Below, one piece after another: positions 26,929 through 37,186 of a stretch of DNA of 64,000 bases; the stretch's first letter is position 1, and every line of letters begins with the position of its first letter. The notes under the pieces are model-generated. The model did not search any database. It was not told the DNA's origin and was given only the letters and a program-made list of their open reading frames with translations. Location: NCBI RefSeq assembly GCF_029318635.1, contig NZ_CP119676.1, positions 2,059,001-2,123,000 on the forward strand, written 5' to 3'. The position numbers and the translations under genes are program-made. This DNA is from Varunaivibrio sulfuroxidans. Its GTDB lineage: Bacteria; Pseudomonadota; Alphaproteobacteria; Rhodospirillales; Magnetovibrionaceae.

Positions 26929-28377
26929 GTGCCCCTGTCCTTAGCCATGTCCAGTCTTGTCGCTACGTCCGACACCCCGACCGTTGCGGTCACCGCCCTC
27001 GATGAGGAGACTTTTGCCGATTGGGTGTTGCGTCAACCGTCCGCGCTGCAAACGTGGTTGCGTACGACGGGGTTTTACGCCAAGCCGGGAACGATAGCGT
27101 TTTTGGCGACCGAGGGTGACACCCCGGCGCCCGGCGCCGTGAGCCGTGTTCTATTCGGCGTCGGCGCCGGACAAATCGAAGATTGGGCGGCGTTGCGCGC
27201 GGGCTTGCCGGTCGGGGTCTACACCTTGGACGGTGACCTGTCCGCAGAGACGGCGCATCGCGCCGCATTGGGTTGGGCGATGGAGGCCTATCGTTTCGAC
27301 GCTATGAAGGGTGCGCCCGGTGTGGGAACGAACCACCATGAACGTCACCGGGAAAATGCCTCCGCGCCGATTCTTATCTGGCCCGAGGGGTGCGCGCGCG
27401 AGGAAGTCCGCCGTGAGATCGAGGCGACGGCGTTGGTGCGCGACCTGATTAACACCCCGGCGTCGCACATGGGGCCGGGCGAACTGGCCGCGGCGGCCGA
27501 AGACTTGGCTGCGCGCCATGGGGCGACATGTACCGTGATCGTCGGCGACGATCTCCTCGCCGCCGATTATCCGGCGATCCATGCCGTCGGTCGCGCCGCC
27601 GCGCCGTCGGCTGCACCGCGCTTGATCGATATGACCTGGGGAAACGCGAGCGATCCCAAGGTGACGCTGGTCGGCAAGGGGGTGTGTTTCGACACCGGGG
27701 GGCTGAACCTGAAAAGCGGTGGCAATATGAAGCTGATGAAAAAAGACATGGGCGGCGCGGCCCATGTCCTTGGCTTGGCGCACATGATCATGTCGGCGGG
27801 GCTGAAGCTGCGCCTTCGGGTCTTGATTCCCGCCGTGGAAAATAGCGTTTCGGCGGCGGCGCTGCGGCCGTCCGACGTTGTCCTTACGCGCAGCGGAAAA
27901 ACGGTGGAAATCGGCAATACCGACGCCGAGGGTCGCGTTATTTTGGCCGACGCCTTATTCGCGGCGTGCGCCGAAGATCCCGAATTGGTCTGCGATTTCG
28001 CCACCCTCACCGGGGCCGCGCGCGTCGCCTTGGGAACGGATATTCCGGCCCTGTTCGGCAACGACGACACCATCGTCGCGGCGGTGCTTGACGCCGCTCG
28101 CGCCGAAGGCGATCCCCTGTGGGCGTTGCCGCTGTGGCAGCCATATGCGCGTCAAACCGAAAGCCTGCTCGCCGATCTGCGCAACGATACCGATTCGTCT
28201 TACGGCGGGGCGATTACGGCGGCGCTGTTCCTTCAGGCGTTCGTCGCGTCGGGGACGCCGTGGACCCATGTCGATCAGATGGCATGGAACGTCGCTGGCC
28301 GACCGGGTCGCCCGGTGGGTGGCGAGGCGCAAGGACTGCGTGCGTTCTTCCGCTATCTCAAAAATCGTTTCGAATGA
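26929..28377 (+). CDS. Leucyl aminopeptidase family protein (M17)
   Basis: About 482 residues. The chosen start is a GTG (VPLSLAMSSL) with AAGGA seven bases upstream; an ATG at 26947 is the alternative, and the longer frame to 26746 is not supported. The catalytic C-terminal domain is clear: GKGVCFDTGGLNLKSGGNMK near residue 250 (metal ligands Lys/Asp), MKKDMGGAAHVLG, NTDAEGRVILADAL near residue 330 and the late THVDQMAWN. These are two-metal cytosolic exopeptidases that trim N-terminal residues from peptides. The N-terminal domain is short and divergent, as in PepB-like and other alphaproteobacterial members. Confidence 0.94.
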   Translation: MPLSLAMSSLVATSDTPTVAVTALDEETFADWVLRQPSALQTWLRTTGFYAKPGTIAFLATEGDTPAPGAVSRVLFGVGAGQIEDWAALRAGLPVGVYTLDGDLSAETAHRAALGWAMEAYRFDAMKGAPGVGTNHHERHRENASAPILIWPEGCAREEVRREIEATALVRDLINTPASHMGPGELAAAAEDLAARHGATCTVIVGDDLLAADYPAIHAVGRAAAPSAAPRLIDMTWGNASDPKVTLVGKGVCFDTGGLNLKSGGNMKLMKKDMGGAAHVLGLAHMIMSAGLKLRLRVLIPAVENSVSAAALRPSDVVLTRSGKTVEIGNTDAEGRVILADALFAACAEDPELVCDFATLTGAARVALGTDIPALFGNDDTIVAAVLDAARAEGDPLWALPLWQPYARQTESLLADLRNDTDSSYGGAITAALFLQAFVASGTPWTHVDQMAWNVAGRPGRPVGGEAQGLRAFFRYLKNRFE

Positions 28378-28568
28378 AAAACGATGGATTAGGCATTGCC
28401 GATGCGCCCCGACTGGGATATTTAATAAAAACGCTTTCGAAATGAAATGCGCGCGAGGCCATTGCTCGGCGCTGTTGGGCTCGGCGCAGTTAGGGAAATG
28501 CGGACAATGCGGACGAGGGGACGCCCCGCGGGGGTCTCGGTAATTTCGGTGCGGGATGATTTTGCCAG

Positions 28569-28913
28569 ATGACGATCGAACTCAGTGAATTGCAGGCTCT
28601 GGACATGTGGCGGCGGGCGATCGTGGAAAGCGTTCGTCTCGACGCCCCGGATCTTTCGGCGCGCCAAATGGCCCTGTTGCTCAGCGTTTACTTGACGCCG
28701 TCGCCCCACACCGTGCGCGGCCTGGCGAAGATTTTGAAAATTTCCAAGCCGGCGGTGACGCGCGCCATCGATCGTCTTAGCGATATGGGGATGGTGCGCC
28801 GTAAACCCGATGAACACGACCGTAGAAGCGTTTTTATTCAGCGCACCGTCCGGGGATCCGTTTTCCTGCGCGAATATGGCGAATTAATCGTACAGGCGGC
28901 TAAAAAAGCATAA
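28569..28913 (+). CDS. MarR-family transcriptional regulator
   Basis: A 114-residue short MarR-type winged helix protein. The core is ARQMALLLSVYLTPSPHTVRGLAKILKISKPAVTRAIDRL (in pieces at residues 25-70) followed by the wing GMVRRKPDEHDRRSVFIQRT. The dimerisation helices are shorter than in MarR itself, so it may be a compact variant. No palindromic operator stands out upstream. It is convergent with the NDUFA9-like gene and follows the aminopeptidase by 190 bases, without evidence of a shared transcript. Confidence 0.88.
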   Translation: MTIELSELQALDMWRRAIVESVRLDAPDLSARQMALLLSVYLTPSPHTVRGLAKILKISKPAVTRAIDRLSDMGMVRRKPDEHDRRSVFIQRTVRGSVFLREYGELIVQAAKKA

Positions 28914-28960
28914 ACGAGCCTCCCGGCGCGGCGTCTATTTTTGGTTGCGAAGCGGCGTTT

Positions 28961-29974
28961 TCAGCGAACTTCCATGCCGCTGTCGGTGCCGGTGCCGGTG
29001 TCGGTGCGCACGCGCTGGCGTGCGGGTGGGCGGAAGCGAGCCAGATAGGTGGGCAAGATCGTGTCCAACGCATGCGGCGTGACGGCCAGTTCGGCCAATC
29101 CCGGCGCGCCGCGTGGGATGATGTTGTCGGTACGTAACAACTCGACCTGGTCGCGCGTCAGCGGGGGATGGGGTAACCGTTCGAGGAAAAAGGCGAGAGC
29201 CTTGGCGGCGGCGAGGGGAACCGGAAGAAGGATCGGTTCGCGGCGGCACACGCGCGCCATCTTGGCGAGCAATTGGGCGAAGGAAAAAACCTGCGGACCG
29301 CCGAGACTGTAAGTCTCGCCCCGGCAGCTGTCCCGCGTCAAGGCGTGGCCGATGGCGTCGGCGACATCGCCGACGTAAACCGGCTGAAAAAGAGGGCCGC
29401 CGGCATGTGCCGCGGTGTTGGACAACAGCGCTGCGCCAATGACGGGCAGGACGGGTTGATAGAGCATCATCGCGGCGAAGGTGTTGAAAAATTGATCTTC
29501 GGGGCCGAAAATCACCGAGGGACGCAGGATTGTCACATTGGGGAAGGCGGCGCGGACCGCCTCTTCGCCGGCGGCCTTGGTGGCGGCGTACAGGGCTTTC
29601 GACTGGGCGTCGGCGCCCAAGGCGGAGATATGAACCAGGCGCGCAAGCCCAAGATTTTGGGCGCTTCGGGCGATGGTTTCTCCGCCCCGCACGTGGATGC
29701 GCTCGAAATCCCCCTTCGATTTCTCATAGAGGATACCGACAAGATTAACCGCGGCGGTGGCTCCACTCAGGGCCGCGCCGACGCTGTCGGGGTCGAGGAT
29801 ATTGGCCCGGATCGGCAAGATTTGTCCGACATTTCCCAACGGTTTTAAAAAACCCGCGGCCTCGACGTCGCGCACGGCGACGCGAATCGTCCAGCCCTGG
29901 CGCGCGAGACGCCGAACCAAGTGCCGACCCAGAAAACCGGATCCTCCAAATACGGTGATAATTTGCCGTTGCAT
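28961..29974 (-). CDS. NDUFA9-like NAD(P)-binding protein (complex I-associated SDR)
   Basis: A 337-residue atypical short-chain dehydrogenase. The nucleotide motif is ITVFGGSGFLGRHLVRRLARQG at the N-terminus. FERIHVRGGETIARSAQNLGL and VHISALGADAQSKALYAATKAAGE follow, the latter with a modified Tyr/Lys region, then ILRPSVIFGPEDQFFNTFA. This is the conserved pattern of alphaproteobacterial homologues of mitochondrial complex I subunit NDUFA9, which hold a nucleotide structurally and are linked to quinone or lipid metabolism. The ATG follows AAGGAG. Confidence 0.93.
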   Translation of the reverse strand: MQRQIITVFGGSGFLGRHLVRRLARQGWTIRVAVRDVEAAGFLKPLGNVGQILPIRANILDPDSVGAALSGATAAVNLVGILYEKSKGDFERIHVRGGETIARSAQNLGLARLVHISALGADAQSKALYAATKAAGEEAVRAAFPNVTILRPSVIFGPEDQFFNTFAAMMLYQPVLPVIGAALLSNTAAHAGGPLFQPVYVGDVADAIGHALTRDSCRGETYSLGGPQVFSFAQLLAKMARVCRREPILLPVPLAAAKALAFFLERLPHPPLTRDQVELLRTDNIIPRGAPGLAELAVTPHALDTILPTYLARFRPPARQRVRTDTGTGTDSGMEVR

Positions 29975-30062
29975 GGTGCTCTCCTTACGATCGAAGATGG
30001 TGGTGGCAAGAACGATAGCAGGCCAAAGCGGGTGATGGCGTGGATGTCGCCGCGCCGGACGG

Positions 30063-30680
30063 TCAGGTGGTGTGCGCGGCGCCCCTATACATGTAGGTCA
30101 GTATTTTCGGCCCGTCGGCATAACCGGTGTGGAGCATGTCGATGTCGAAACCGGCGGCGCGGATTAGCGCGCCCGGGTCGCGGTTGAGGTGGCATCCCCC
30201 GCTGCACCAACCCCACGGCGTGTCGAGGCGATTTTGCCAGCGTGCGACGCCGGCTTCGGGTGCGAGGCCATGCTCGACGAAAATAAATGTTCCGCCGGGT
30301 TTGAGGACGCGGCGTATTTCGGCCAGGGCGGTTGTGACGCCGGCGATCGAACACAAGGTCCAGGTGCTCAGCACGGTGTCCATGGTGTTGTCGTCGAGGG
30401 GAATTTTTTCCGCCTCAAGATCCAAAAACTGAACGGCGAAGGGCATGGTGCGCGCCGCCGTCGCCGCTTTTTTGCGTAGGCCCGGATGGGGTTCCAAGGC
30501 CGTGACGGTGTTGACGCGTTCAGCGTCGTAAAAAGGCATGTTGAGTCCCGACCCGGCCCCGATTTCAAGAACCTCGCCTCGGGCCTGGGGAACGTAGCGT
30601 TCGCGCTCGGCCCGCACGGTAGGCGAGCGCATCGCCAGATCGATCGCGGTGGGTAAGATGTATCGGTCGAAAAAACCCAT
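30063..30680 (-). CDS. Class I SAM-dependent methyltransferase
   Basis: 205 residues with a Rossmann methyltransferase fold. Motif I is GEVLEIGAGSGLNMPFY near residue 40, the acidic end of strand 2 is TALEPHPGLRKKA, DNTMDTVLSTWTLCSI is motif IV and RRVLKPGGTFIFVEHGL is post-motif. The N-terminus DRYILPTAIDLAMRSPTVRAERERYVPQ is typical of a group annotated as phosphatidylethanolamine/methyltransferase-like. The substrate is not certain. It is co-oriented with the NDUFA9-like gene 88 bases downstream. Confidence 0.88.
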   Translation of the reverse strand: MGFFDRYILPTAIDLAMRSPTVRAERERYVPQARGEVLEIGAGSGLNMPFYDAERVNTVTALEPHPGLRKKAATAARTMPFAVQFLDLEAEKIPLDDNTMDTVLSTWTLCSIAGVTTALAEIRRVLKPGGTFIFVEHGLAPEAGVARWQNRLDTPWGWCSGGCHLNRDPGALIRAAGFDIDMLHTGYADGPKILTYMYRGAAHTT

Positions 30681-30885
30681 GGTGCGCCTCGTCCGTAAAG
30701 CGGCAGGTCAGCATAGCCCCCTCCTTCCTTCGGGATCAAGAACAAGAGATGGAGACGAGCGGCGGAGTGACGAGAAAAAAACGGTGAATTCCCGACCAAA
30801 CTGTGGATTGGCGGTTGACGCGTCGTGCTGCGGGCGCTAAATGCATGCCTCGCGGTCGTTGTTTCGTGGCGTCCGCCCGTAGCCT

Positions 30886-30972
<87 letters not shown>

Positions 30973-31046
30973 CTCTTCCCTCTTTATTGACGGGGCGAAA
31001 CGGCGGCGAGCGGTCGCGCAACGACCCGCCGACGGGACGAGGACAC

Positions 31047-31667
31047 ATGCAGACACCGCAAATTCATATTCACCAGGGAGATCTGCCCGACGGATTGGAT
31101 TTTGGCGCAAGCGTCGCCGTCGATTCGGAAACCCTCGGCCTTCTTCCCCACCGCGATCGTTTGTGTGTCGTGCAGTTGTCCGCCGGTGACGGCGTGTGCC
31201 ATCTGGTGCAGTTCGCCAAGGGGGGGTACGACGCCCCCAATCTCAAGGCTCTGTTCGCCGACCCTTCGGTAACCAAAATTTTTCACTATGCCCGTTTCGA
31301 CATCGCGGTGATCAAGAAATATCTCGGCGTCGCCTGTGCGCCGATCTATTGCACCAAGGTCGCCTCGCGGTTGACCCGCACCTACACCGATAAACACGGC
31401 TTGAAGGAGTTGTGCCGGGAATTGATCGGGGTTGAAATTTCCAAGGAACAGCAATCCTCGGATTGGGCCAGCGAAACCCTAAGCCCCGAACAGCAGGTTT
31501 ATGCGGCGACGGATGTCCTTTACCTCCATCGTTTGCGCGACATTCTCGAATACCGTTTGGCGCGTGAGGGACGAACCGAGTTCGCGCGGGCGTGCTTCGC
31601 CTTTTTGCCCACGCGCGCCGATCTCGATCTTGGCGGTTGGGCGGACTGTGATATTTTCGCGCACTGA
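31047..31667 (+). CDS. rnd: Ribonuclease D-like 3'-5' exoribonuclease
   Basis: 206 residues, the length of the short alphaproteobacterial RNase D that lacks HRDC domains. DEDDy catalytic residues are in VAVDSETLGL (Asp26, Glu28), FHYARFDIAVIKKY and YAATDVLYLHRL. KHGLKELCRELIGVEISKEQQSSDWA is a family signature. It trims tRNA 3' ends and other structured RNAs. The ATG at 31047 has GACGAGGA upstream; the much longer frame from 30825 runs through the tRNA-Leu gene and is not real. The gene lies 74 bases after tRNA-Leu. Confidence 0.94.
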   Translation: MQTPQIHIHQGDLPDGLDFGASVAVDSETLGLLPHRDRLCVVQLSAGDGVCHLVQFAKGGYDAPNLKALFADPSVTKIFHYARFDIAVIKKYLGVACAPIYCTKVASRLTRTYTDKHGLKELCRELIGVEISKEQQSSDWASETLSPEQQVYAATDVLYLHRLRDILEYRLAREGRTEFARACFAFLPTRADLDLGGWADCDIFAH

Positions 31668-31865
31668 CAACGCCAAGTCGGCTGATGACGTTAAGAACGC
31701 ATCCTAAATAGTTTGATATTGTTGACGATTTTAGTCAACTGGCCCATATTGGGATCACGCGATCGGACGGTCGACTCCGGGCCGTGGCGGCGTGTCGATT
31801 TTTCGCCATGACGATCCCGCCCAGCGGATCGAGAGGGCCTGAAGACCGGGACGGGAATACACAGA

Positions 31866-32867
31866 ATGAAGAGCATATACGCAGCCCCTGAAACCCGTGC
31901 GCCCCGGACCGGCGATGCGCAAGCCATTGCGGCGGGCAAGCGGGTGCTCGAGATCGAGGCCGCGGGCGTCACGGCCCTCGGCCGGGCCCTTGATGGGGCG
32001 TTCGCCCAGGCGATCGACCTGCTTGAACGCACCCGGGGGCGCGTGATCATCACCGGGATGGGGAAAAGCGGCCATATCGGCCGTAAGATCGCGGCGACGC
32101 TGGCGTCGACGGGCGCGCCGTCACAGTTTGTTCACCCCGGCGAGGCGAGCCACGGCGATCTTGGCATGATCCAAGACGGCGATGCGATTATAGCTTTGTC
32201 CAATTCGGGTGAAACGTCGGAACTTTCCGATGTCGTCGCCTATGCCAAACGTTATGGGCACCCCTTGATCGCGATGACCGGGAGGGCCGGCAGCACCCTT
32301 AGCGAGGCCGCCGATGTCGCTCTGGTCATTCCCGCCAGCCCCGAGGCGTGCGCCATTGGGCTGGCGCCGACCACATCGACGACGGTGATGTTGGCGCTGG
32401 GCGATGCGCTGGCGGTGGCGTTGATGGAACGCAAGGGGTTTTCCGCCGACGATTTTTACAATTTTCACCCCGGCGGCAAATTGGGCAATCGGCTTTTGAA
32501 GGTCGAGGATCTGATGCACGTCGGCATGCGGGTGCCTTTGCTGACCGAGGATACTTTGATGGCCGACGTCCTTATCGATATGTCGGCCAAGGGATTTGGC
32601 GCGGTCGGCGTGATCGACGCGGGGGGACGCCTTAAGGGCGTGATTACCGACGGCGATCTCAGGCGCAACATGAGCCCACAGTTGGTCGGTCTCAGCGCCC
32701 GCGAGGTGATGACCCCGGGAGGCGTCACCGCGCGCCCCAAGATGTTGGCGAGCGAGGCCCTGGCGGTGATGAACGCGCGCAACATCACGGCCTTGTTCGT
32801 CGAGGATGATAACCGTCCCGTCGGAATTGTGCATATTCACGACTGTTTGCGCGCGGGTTTGGCGTGA
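31866..32867 (+). CDS. kdsD: Arabinose-5-phosphate isomerase
   Basis: A 333-residue KdsD/KpsF protein, which interconverts D-ribulose 5-phosphate and D-arabinose 5-phosphate, the first step to Kdo of lipopolysaccharide. The SIS domain (residues about 40-190) has TGMGKSGHIGRKIAATLASTG, HPGEASHGDLGMI and SNSGETSELSDV. Two CBS domains follow (from VEDLMHVG to VHIHDCL). FYNFHPGGKLGNRLLKV is the family link between them. It heads the lpt operon, with lptC starting eight bases downstream. Confidence 0.96.
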   Translation: MKSIYAAPETRAPRTGDAQAIAAGKRVLEIEAAGVTALGRALDGAFAQAIDLLERTRGRVIITGMGKSGHIGRKIAATLASTGAPSQFVHPGEASHGDLGMIQDGDAIIALSNSGETSELSDVVAYAKRYGHPLIAMTGRAGSTLSEAADVALVIPASPEACAIGLAPTTSTTVMLALGDALAVALMERKGFSADDFYNFHPGGKLGNRLLKVEDLMHVGMRVPLLTEDTLMADVLIDMSAKGFGAVGVIDAGGRLKGVITDGDLRRNMSPQLVGLSAREVMTPGGVTARPKMLASEALAVMNARNITALFVEDDNRPVGIVHIHDCLRAGLA

Positions 32868-32875
32868 GGTGAGAT

Positions 32876-33646
32876 GTGAGCCTCCCCCCCCTTCCCCCGC
32901 CGCCGCCATTTCCCTTCCGCCGTACCGCGGGGGCGCCGGGGGACGAACCTCCGCCGCCGGCGCGCCGACCGCCCCTTGCGCAAAAGCATGCGGTTTACGC
33001 GGACACCCATGCGCGCGCCGCCTATACGCCGGGGTATTCGCGTTTCGTCGCCTGGATGAAGATCGTCTTGCCCTTGATCGCCGTGATGCTGTTGGCGATG
33101 GTCGCCGCGTGGCCGTATCTACAAAGAAAAGACAACCTGTTTCGTCTCGGCTTTTCGGCCCTGACCATGAGCGACACCGAGACGTCGGGAATGGTCAACG
33201 TGCGCTATGTCGGGACCGACGGTAAGGGGCAGCCGTTTAGCGTCACGGCGGATCTTGCCCGTTCCAGCGACAAGTCGGCGGCGGTGATCGATCTTGAATT
33301 GCCCAAGGCGGACATTACGCTTAAAGATGGCTCGTGGGTGGCGCTGACCGCCGATACCGGGCGTTATCTGCGCGCAAAAGGGGTGCTCGATCTTAAGGGA
33401 AAGGTCAACGTGTTTCACGATTCGGGATACGAGTTAAAAACCGATGCGGCCGAATTGAACCTGAAACAGGGGACGGTGGTTAGCCACACCACGGTGCGCG
33501 GACAAGGCCCGATCGGAGAAATTCGCTCTCAGGGGATGACGCTGTTCGACAAGGGGAAAACCATTGTTTTCACCGGAAAAACCTATCTGACCTTGTATCC
33601 GGGGCCACGTAAGGGGCCAAGGGTGTCGGGGGGGACGCAACAATGA
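32876..33646 (+). CDS. lptC: LPS export periplasmic protein LptC
   Basis: 256 residues with a GTG start just after kdsD. A Pro-rich cytoplasmic N-terminus of about 55 residues (PPLPPPPPFPF) precedes one membrane anchor (IVLPLIAVMLLAMVAAW) and a periplasmic beta-jellyroll of the LptC/OstA type. The last contains FRLGFSALTMSDTETSGMVNVRYVG, AKGVLDLKGKVNVFHDSGYEL and GTVVSHTTVRGQGPIG. It hands LPS from the LptBFG extractor to the LptA bridge. The extended Pro-rich N-terminus is longer than in E. coli. It overlaps lptA by four bases. Confidence 0.93.
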   Translation: MSLPPLPPPPPFPFRRTAGAPGDEPPPPARRPPLAQKHAVYADTHARAAYTPGYSRFVAWMKIVLPLIAVMLLAMVAAWPYLQRKDNLFRLGFSALTMSDTETSGMVNVRYVGTDGKGQPFSVTADLARSSDKSAAVIDLELPKADITLKDGSWVALTADTGRYLRAKGVLDLKGKVNVFHDSGYELKTDAAELNLKQGTVVSHTTVRGQGPIGEIRSQGMTLFDKGKTIVFTGKTYLTLYPGPRKGPRVSGGTQQ

Positions 33647-34578
33647 GAATATTCGATCGAGTTCTACCGAGAGCGTTCCGGGTCGTGTGGGTCGGGCTCG
33701 CCGTCGTGGTATTGAGCGCGGTGGCCACCGCCCATGCTCAAGGTCTTAATTTTAACGGCGTCGGGGGAAATTCGCCGATCGAGATCGAGGCCGATAACGG
33801 CATCGAATGGCAGCAGCGCAGCCTGATGTTTATCGCGCGGGGCAATGCGCACGCCACCCGGGGAAACGTGACCATCCGTGCGGACGAGCTGCGGGCTTAT
33901 TACCGTCAGATCAAAGGCGGCGGGACGGAGATTTGGCGTCTTGACGCCGTGGGGCACGTCCAGGTTACGACTCCCGGCGAAACCGCCTATGGCGGGCATG
34001 CCGTCTACGATGTCGATAACGCCGTTCTGGTGCTTTCCGAAGGCAATCCGGTGCGCCTGCTGACGGCGACGACGGAGATCACCGCCCGCAAGCAGATCGA
34101 GTACTGGGATAAAAAGCAGGTTGCGGTGGCGCGCGGGAGCGCCCAAGTCATTCAGGACGCCAAAAAGCTCTCGGGGGACGTCATCACCGCGCGAATCCGC
34201 AAAAATGCCCAGGGAAAAACTGAAATCTGGCAGGTCGAGGCCTTTGACAACGTCGTCATTCACACCCAGCAGGATGTGGTCACTGCGGCGCGCGGGGTTT
34301 ATAATCTGACCAGCGGGGTTGCTCGGCTTAGCGGATCGGTTACAATTACGCGTGGTCCCAATCGTTTGAACGGGTGTCGCGCCGACGTTAACCTCAAAAC
34401 CGGTATTAGCACATTGCTCAGTTGTCCCGGCGCACCCGCGAAAGCACCGGCCCCGGGGGGGATGGGGAACGGGCAAGGCGGGCGGCGAGGCGCGCAGAGC
34501 CAGGGCCCGTCGGGGGAGCGTGTCCATGGCGTTTTGATACCGAATTCTAAATTGAAAACCAAGCCCCAAGGCAAGTGA
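33643..34578 (+). CDS. lptA: LPS transport periplasmic protein LptA
   Basis: 311 residues with a signal peptide ([19 protein letters not shown]) and an OstA/LptA jellyroll. Strands are visible in [64 protein letters not shown] and [21 protein letters not shown]. This is longer than E. coli LptA (about 185 residues): it has extra strands and a Gly/Pro-rich tail of about 60 residues after LSCPGAP. It forms the periplasmic bridge for LPS. It follows lptC with a four-base overlap and precedes lptB by 46 bases. Confidence 0.92.
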   Translation: MRIFDRVLPRAFRVVWVGLAVVVLSAVATAHAQGLNFNGVGGNSPIEIEADNGIEWQQRSLMFIARGNAHATRGNVTIRADELRAYYRQIKGGGTEIWRLDAVGHVQVTTPGETAYGGHAVYDVDNAVLVLSEGNPVRLLTATTEITARKQIEYWDKKQVAVARGSAQVIQDAKKLSGDVITARIRKNAQGKTEIWQVEAFDNVVIHTQQDVVTAARGVYNLTSGVARLSGSVTITRGPNRLNGCRADVNLKTGISTLLSCPGAPAKAPAPGGMGNGQGGRRGAQSQGPSGERVHGVLIPNSKLKTKPQGK

Positions 34579-34624
34579 GTCCGCCGCCTGCGGACCGATT
34601 GGGGGCCGAAAGGATATCGCCACA

Positions 34625-35461
34625 ATGGCGCTTGAAACGACCAACTCTACAGCCGATGGGGCCAAGTCCCCAAATTCAGGTCGGCCCGGAGGCGCGACCG
34701 GGGACCTTGGCGCGGGCGCACCCCGTCTGGTGCGCGATAATCGTGGACTGTCCGCGCATAATCTGGGCAAACGGTTTAAGAAACGTCCCGTGGTTTCGGG
34801 CGCCAGCCTGTCGCTCCAGCGCGGCGAGGTGGTCGGCCTTTTGGGCCCCAACGGGGCCGGAAAAACAACATGCTTTTATATGATTACCGGTTTGATTTCG
34901 CCGGACTATGGGTCCATCGTGCTCGACGGCGAGGATATCACGGATCTTCCTATGTATCGTCGCGCGCGCCTGGGAGTCGGCTATCTGCCGCAGGAAGCCT
35001 CTATTTTTAGGGGGCTGACGGTGGAAAATAATATTCGTGCCGTGCTCGAAACGGTCGAACCGTCCTGGGAGAAACGCGAAACGACCCTGGATACCTTACT
35101 TGCGGAATTTTCGATTACCCATATTCGGCGGACGCCGGCGCAGGCCCTTTCGGGGGGGGAGCGACGGCGTGTCGAAATTGCCCGGGCCCTCGCGTCCAAC
35201 CCCCATTTTATCCTTCTCGACGAGCCGTTCGCCGGAATCGATCCGATCGCGGTTGGGGATATCCGTGAGTTGGTCGTACATCTAAAGGACCGGGGCATCG
35301 GCGTTTTGATTACCGACCACAATGTGCGCGAGACGCTCGACGTGATCGAGCGGGCTTATATCATTCACGATGGGCGAATGCTGATGGAAGGCGCGCCCTC
35401 CGATATCGTCGGCAACGAGGATGTGCGCCGTGTTTACTTGGGCGACCGTTTTAGGTTGTAA
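34625..35461 (+). CDS. lptB: LPS export ABC ATPase LptB
   Basis: 278 residues. The ATPase starts at about residue 35 ([21 protein letters not shown]); the first 35 residues are a low-complexity extension absent from E. coli LptB. Walker A is [17 protein letters not shown], the Q-loop [19 protein letters not shown], the signature [16 protein letters not shown], Walker [17 protein letters not shown] and the H-loop [12 protein letters not shown]. The LptB-specific [15 protein letters not shown] is present. It powers extraction of LPS with LptF/LptG, which are encoded elsewhere. Confidence 0.96.
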   Translation: MALETTNSTADGAKSPNSGRPGGATGDLGAGAPRLVRDNRGLSAHNLGKRFKKRPVVSGASLSLQRGEVVGLLGPNGAGKTTCFYMITGLISPDYGSIVLDGEDITDLPMYRRARLGVGYLPQEASIFRGLTVENNIRAVLETVEPSWEKRETTLDTLLAEFSITHIRRTPAQALSGGERRRVEIARALASNPHFILLDEPFAGIDPIAVGDIRELVVHLKDRGIGVLITDHNVRETLDVIERAYIIHDGRMLMEGAPSDIVGNEDVRRVYLGDRFRL

Positions 35462-35503
35462 TTCGGCTTTGGGTCCGACTTTTGGGGAAAGGGGTCGAGG
35501 ATA

Positions 35504-37186
35504 ATGGTTCTGTCGCCGCGGCTCGATTTGCGTCAAAGCCAGTCCTTGGTGATGACGCCGCAGTTGCAGCAAGCCATCAAGCTGTTGCAGCTGAATAATC
35601 TTGAGCTATCGGCCTATGTCGAACAGGAAATGACGCAAAACCCCCTGTTGGAGCGCGAGGACGGTGTTTTAGCCGACGACGATCGTGGCGACAATCATCG
35701 CGATGGCTCGCATGAGGGCGGCGATTTCTCTTCCTCCGGACAGGATTTTGACGGTGCGCTCGGCGGCGAGGGCCCGCGTCCGGCGGATGACGGAGGCTCT
35801 GCATCCGGCGGCGGCGAAGACGATCACGGCGCGGTTCGAGACCTTAACCTGGACGAAGGGGCCGCGGGAGAGCATACCCGCAGCGAGGGCGCGCTGGATG
35901 TGGATTATGACAACACCTGGAACAGCGCCGAGGATGGCGGCGAGAAAGCGGCGGCGCCGCAAACCGAAGGGCACAGCACCTCGGGCGATCGGGATGACTG
36001 GGGCGCGCGCTCCAATGGCGGCGCGGGCGGCGGCGGCGCGGGCCAGTATGGCGGTGAATTGCCCAGTCTCGAACAAACCTTGGCCGGCGAGGTCAGCTTA
36101 CGCGACTATCTGATGAGCCAGGTCCGTCTGATGGTCTCGACCCCGGGTGATGAGATCATCGCCGTCAGCCTGATCGATTCCCTGGATGAAATCGGCTATA
36201 TGCGCGGCGATCTCGCCGATATCGCCGAGCGTCTCGGGGTAAGCGTTGATGCGGTGGAGGCGGTTTTGACGGTGATGCAGGGGATCGATCCGGCGGGATT
36301 GTTCGCGCGCGATCTTGGCGAATGTCTGGCTTTGCAGTTGATCGATAAGGACCGCTTCGATCCGGCGATGAAGACCCTGCTTGGCAATCTCGATCTTCTG
36401 GCGCGACGCGACTATGCGCGGTTGCGAAAGATTTGCGGCGTCGATGGCGACGATCTCGGCGAAATGATAAATGAGCTGCAAGCGCTCGACCCCAAGCCGG
36501 GGCGGCGTTTCGATCATTCTATCACCCAGGCGATCGTGCCCGACGTCTTTATGCGCGCGGGGGCCGATGGACAGTGGATCATCGAACTGAACGGTGATAC
36601 CTTGCCGCGGGTTTTGATCAACAACAGCTATTACGCCGAAGTCTCGCGCGCCGTGGCCAAGGGAAAAAACAAGGGCGAGGAAAAGCGTTATATCAATGAG
36701 TGTTATCAATCCGCGAGTTGGTTGGTGAAAGCGCTCCATCAGCGCGCCACGACGATCATGAAAGTCGCCAGTGAAATCGTGCGCATGCAGGACGGTTTTT
36801 TCGTTCATGGCGTCAGCGCCTTGCGCCCCTTGGTCCTTCGTGATGTCGCCGATGCGATCGGGATGCACGAGAGTACGGTTTCACGCGTGACGTCGAACAA
36901 ATACATCGCCACGCCGCGGGGCATTTTCGAGTTAAAATATTTTTTCACGTCCGCCATTTCCAGCGCCGACGGCGGCGACGCCTACTCCGCCGAGGCGGTG
37001 AAAAGCCGGATAAAATCCCTTGTTGATGGCGAGCCGGCGCACAAAATACTATCCGACGACAAAATCGTCGATCTGTTAAAGGACGAGGGTATGGACATCG
37101 CCCGTCGCACTGTCGCCAAGTACCGTGACGCCTTGGGCATCCCATCTTCCGTGACGCGTCGTCGGGAAAAGAGGCAACAATCATAA
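35504..37186 (+). CDS. rpoN: RNA polymerase sigma-54 factor
   Basis: 560 residues. Region I at the N-terminus is SPRLDLRQSQSLVMTPQLQQ then AIKLLQLNNLELSAYVEQE (Gln/Leu-rich, activator-responsive). Region II is a long acidic Gly/Asp/Ser-rich linker (residues about 55-175). The core-binding and HTH domains follow, with LHQRATTIMKVASEIVRMQ and MHESTVSRVTSNKYIATPRG. The RpoN box ARRTVAKYRDAL is near the C-terminus and reads the -24 element. Position after lptB and before hpf/ptsN is the conserved proteobacterial arrangement. Confidence 0.97.
   Translation: MVLSPRLDLRQSQSLVMTPQLQQAIKLLQLNNLELSAYVEQEMTQNPLLEREDGVLADDDRGDNHRDGSHEGGDFSSSGQDFDGALGGEGPRPADDGGSASGGGEDDHGAVRDLNLDEGAAGEHTRSEGALDVDYDNTWNSAEDGGEKAAAPQTEGHSTSGDRDDWGARSNGGAGGGGAGQYGGELPSLEQTLAGEVSLRDYLMSQVRLMVSTPGDEIIAVSLIDSLDEIGYMRGDLADIAERLGVSVDAVEAVLTVMQGIDPAGLFARDLGECLALQLIDKDRFDPAMKTLLGNLDLLARRDYARLRKICGVDGDDLGEMINELQALDPKPGRRFDHSITQAIVPDVFMRAGADGQWIIELNGDTLPRVLINNSYYAEVSRAVAKGKNKGEEKRYINECYQSASWLVKALHQRATTIMKVASEIVRMQDGFFVHGVSALRPLVLRDVADAIGMHESTVSRVTSNKYIATPRGIFELKYFFTSAISSADGGDAYSAEAVKSRIKSLVDGEPAHKILSDDKIVDLLKDEGMDIARRTVAKYRDALGIPSSVTRRREKRQQS

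Noticed and set aside
33664..34851. 395-residue minus-strand frame opposite lptA
   Set aside because: Composition is shadow-like (Arg/Pro/His) and it conflicts with lptA and lptB, which are certain.
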